DNA of 64,000 nt from Heyndrickxia sporothermodurans (GTDB lineage: Bacteria; Bacillota; Bacilli; Bacillales; Bacillaceae_C), in contig CP066701.1 in assembly GCA_016756695.1 (NCBI GenBank), positions 3,802,001-3,866,000 on the forward strand, given 5' to 3'. This document shows, one piece after another, positions 63,868-64,000 of this stretch. The translations under genes and the position numbers were made by a program. The notes beneath the pieces were generated by a model. It did not search any database and was not told where the DNA came from. It worked only from the letters and a program-made list of their open reading frames with translations. Position 1 is the stretch's first letter. Every line of letters starts with the position of its first letter.

Positions 63868-64000
63868 TCAAACTGGTATTCTCCTATTTCGATGCTGTCT
63901 AGCTGGATGATGTTCATGTAAAAAATCATTTCCAAACAATTTTTTCCGGAATGTCCCTTCTTCATATTTTTTTCTGACTAATCCACGCTCTTGTAGAATT
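63868..64000 (-). CDS. C-terminal end of an unidentified gene
   Basis: 43 codons enter from the right edge: ILQERGLVRKKYEEGTFRKK, then LFGNDFLHEHHPARQHRNRR and IPV, stop at 63868-63870. The basic, His-rich tail and terminator indicate a real gene, possibly a DNA- or RNA-associated or regulatory protein. No family assigned. Confidence 0.6.
   Translation of the reverse strand, partial: ILQERGLVRKKYEEGTFRKKLFGNDFLHEHHPARQHRNRRIPV

Noticed and set aside
1-64000. CRISPR arrays, tRNA/rRNA genes, prophage structural genes
   Set aside because: No regularly spaced repeats, cloverleaf or rRNA-like sequence, or phage proteins were recognised on either strand.

Overview
The window reads as chromosome from a low-GC, Gram-positive, endospore-former-like bacterium (Bacillaceae sensu lato). 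The reasons are strong AGGAGG ribosome sites, frequent TTG/GTG starts, intrinsic terminators with long T runs, purine and SAM-I riboswitches, TasA/camelysin-like proteins with a SipW-type signal peptidase, and typical Bacillus small proteins (YjzC-like, CWC, DUF3231, cold-shock). The exact species cannot be read from this stretch. No rRNA, tRNA, CRISPR array or phage module was seen.

Layout. 1-3 kb: 5' part of a purine permease under a guanine-type riboswitch, a GNAT acetyltransferase and a 2-keto acid decarboxylase. 3.3-11.3 kb: a five-gene acetoacetate/acyl-CoA operon (AacS-like ligase, thiolase-like protein, DUF35 partner, MHS transporter, thiolase). Its leader is a SAM-I riboswitch whose terminator has been split by an IS3-family element. 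11.4-13.9 kb: DinB, ArsR regulator and BAAT-type acyl hydrolase. 14-24 kb: L-2-hydroxyglutarate oxidase, a five-gene transport operon (orphan TAXI binding protein plus a Pot-type ABC importer) behind a clear sigma-54 promoter, and the two-component pair that probably drives it. 24-38.5 kb: housekeeping and small genes (mismatch glycosylase, SEC-C protein, 3-hydroxyacyl-CoA dehydrogenase, M20 peptidase, SNF2 helicase, aminopeptidase P, YbaK-like deacylase, hemolysin III, cold shock), plus an MBL hydrolase broken by a 4-bp duplication.

38.6-54.3 kb is a cell-surface/secretome locus: two S8 proteases, two TasA/CalY-like proteins, SipW and a C39-like peptidase. It is eroded. One protease has an in-frame stop, the C39 gene has a frameshift in its signal peptide, and two near-identical copies of an 1.84-kb IS (8-bp target duplications) sit just upstream of the other protease and of the first TasA-like gene. 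54.4-58.8 kb: an amino-acid ABC importer with an embedded saccharopine/lysine-dehydrogenase-like gene and a divergent GntR regulator with a visible operator. 58.8-64 kb: a second YbaK deacylase, small proteins, NUDIX and methyltransferase genes. Among them a Gfo/Idh/MocA gene is interrupted by a 960-bp cassette encoding a putative secreted cationic peptide toxin and a small two-helix membrane protein, next to HU and DinB gene fragments.

The strongest leads are the toxin-like cassette inside the Gfo/Idh gene, the SAM riboswitch severed from a ketone-body operon, the sigma-54-controlled TAXI+ABC+LhgO system, and the IS-broken TasA/SipW/cohesin-dockerin protease locus.
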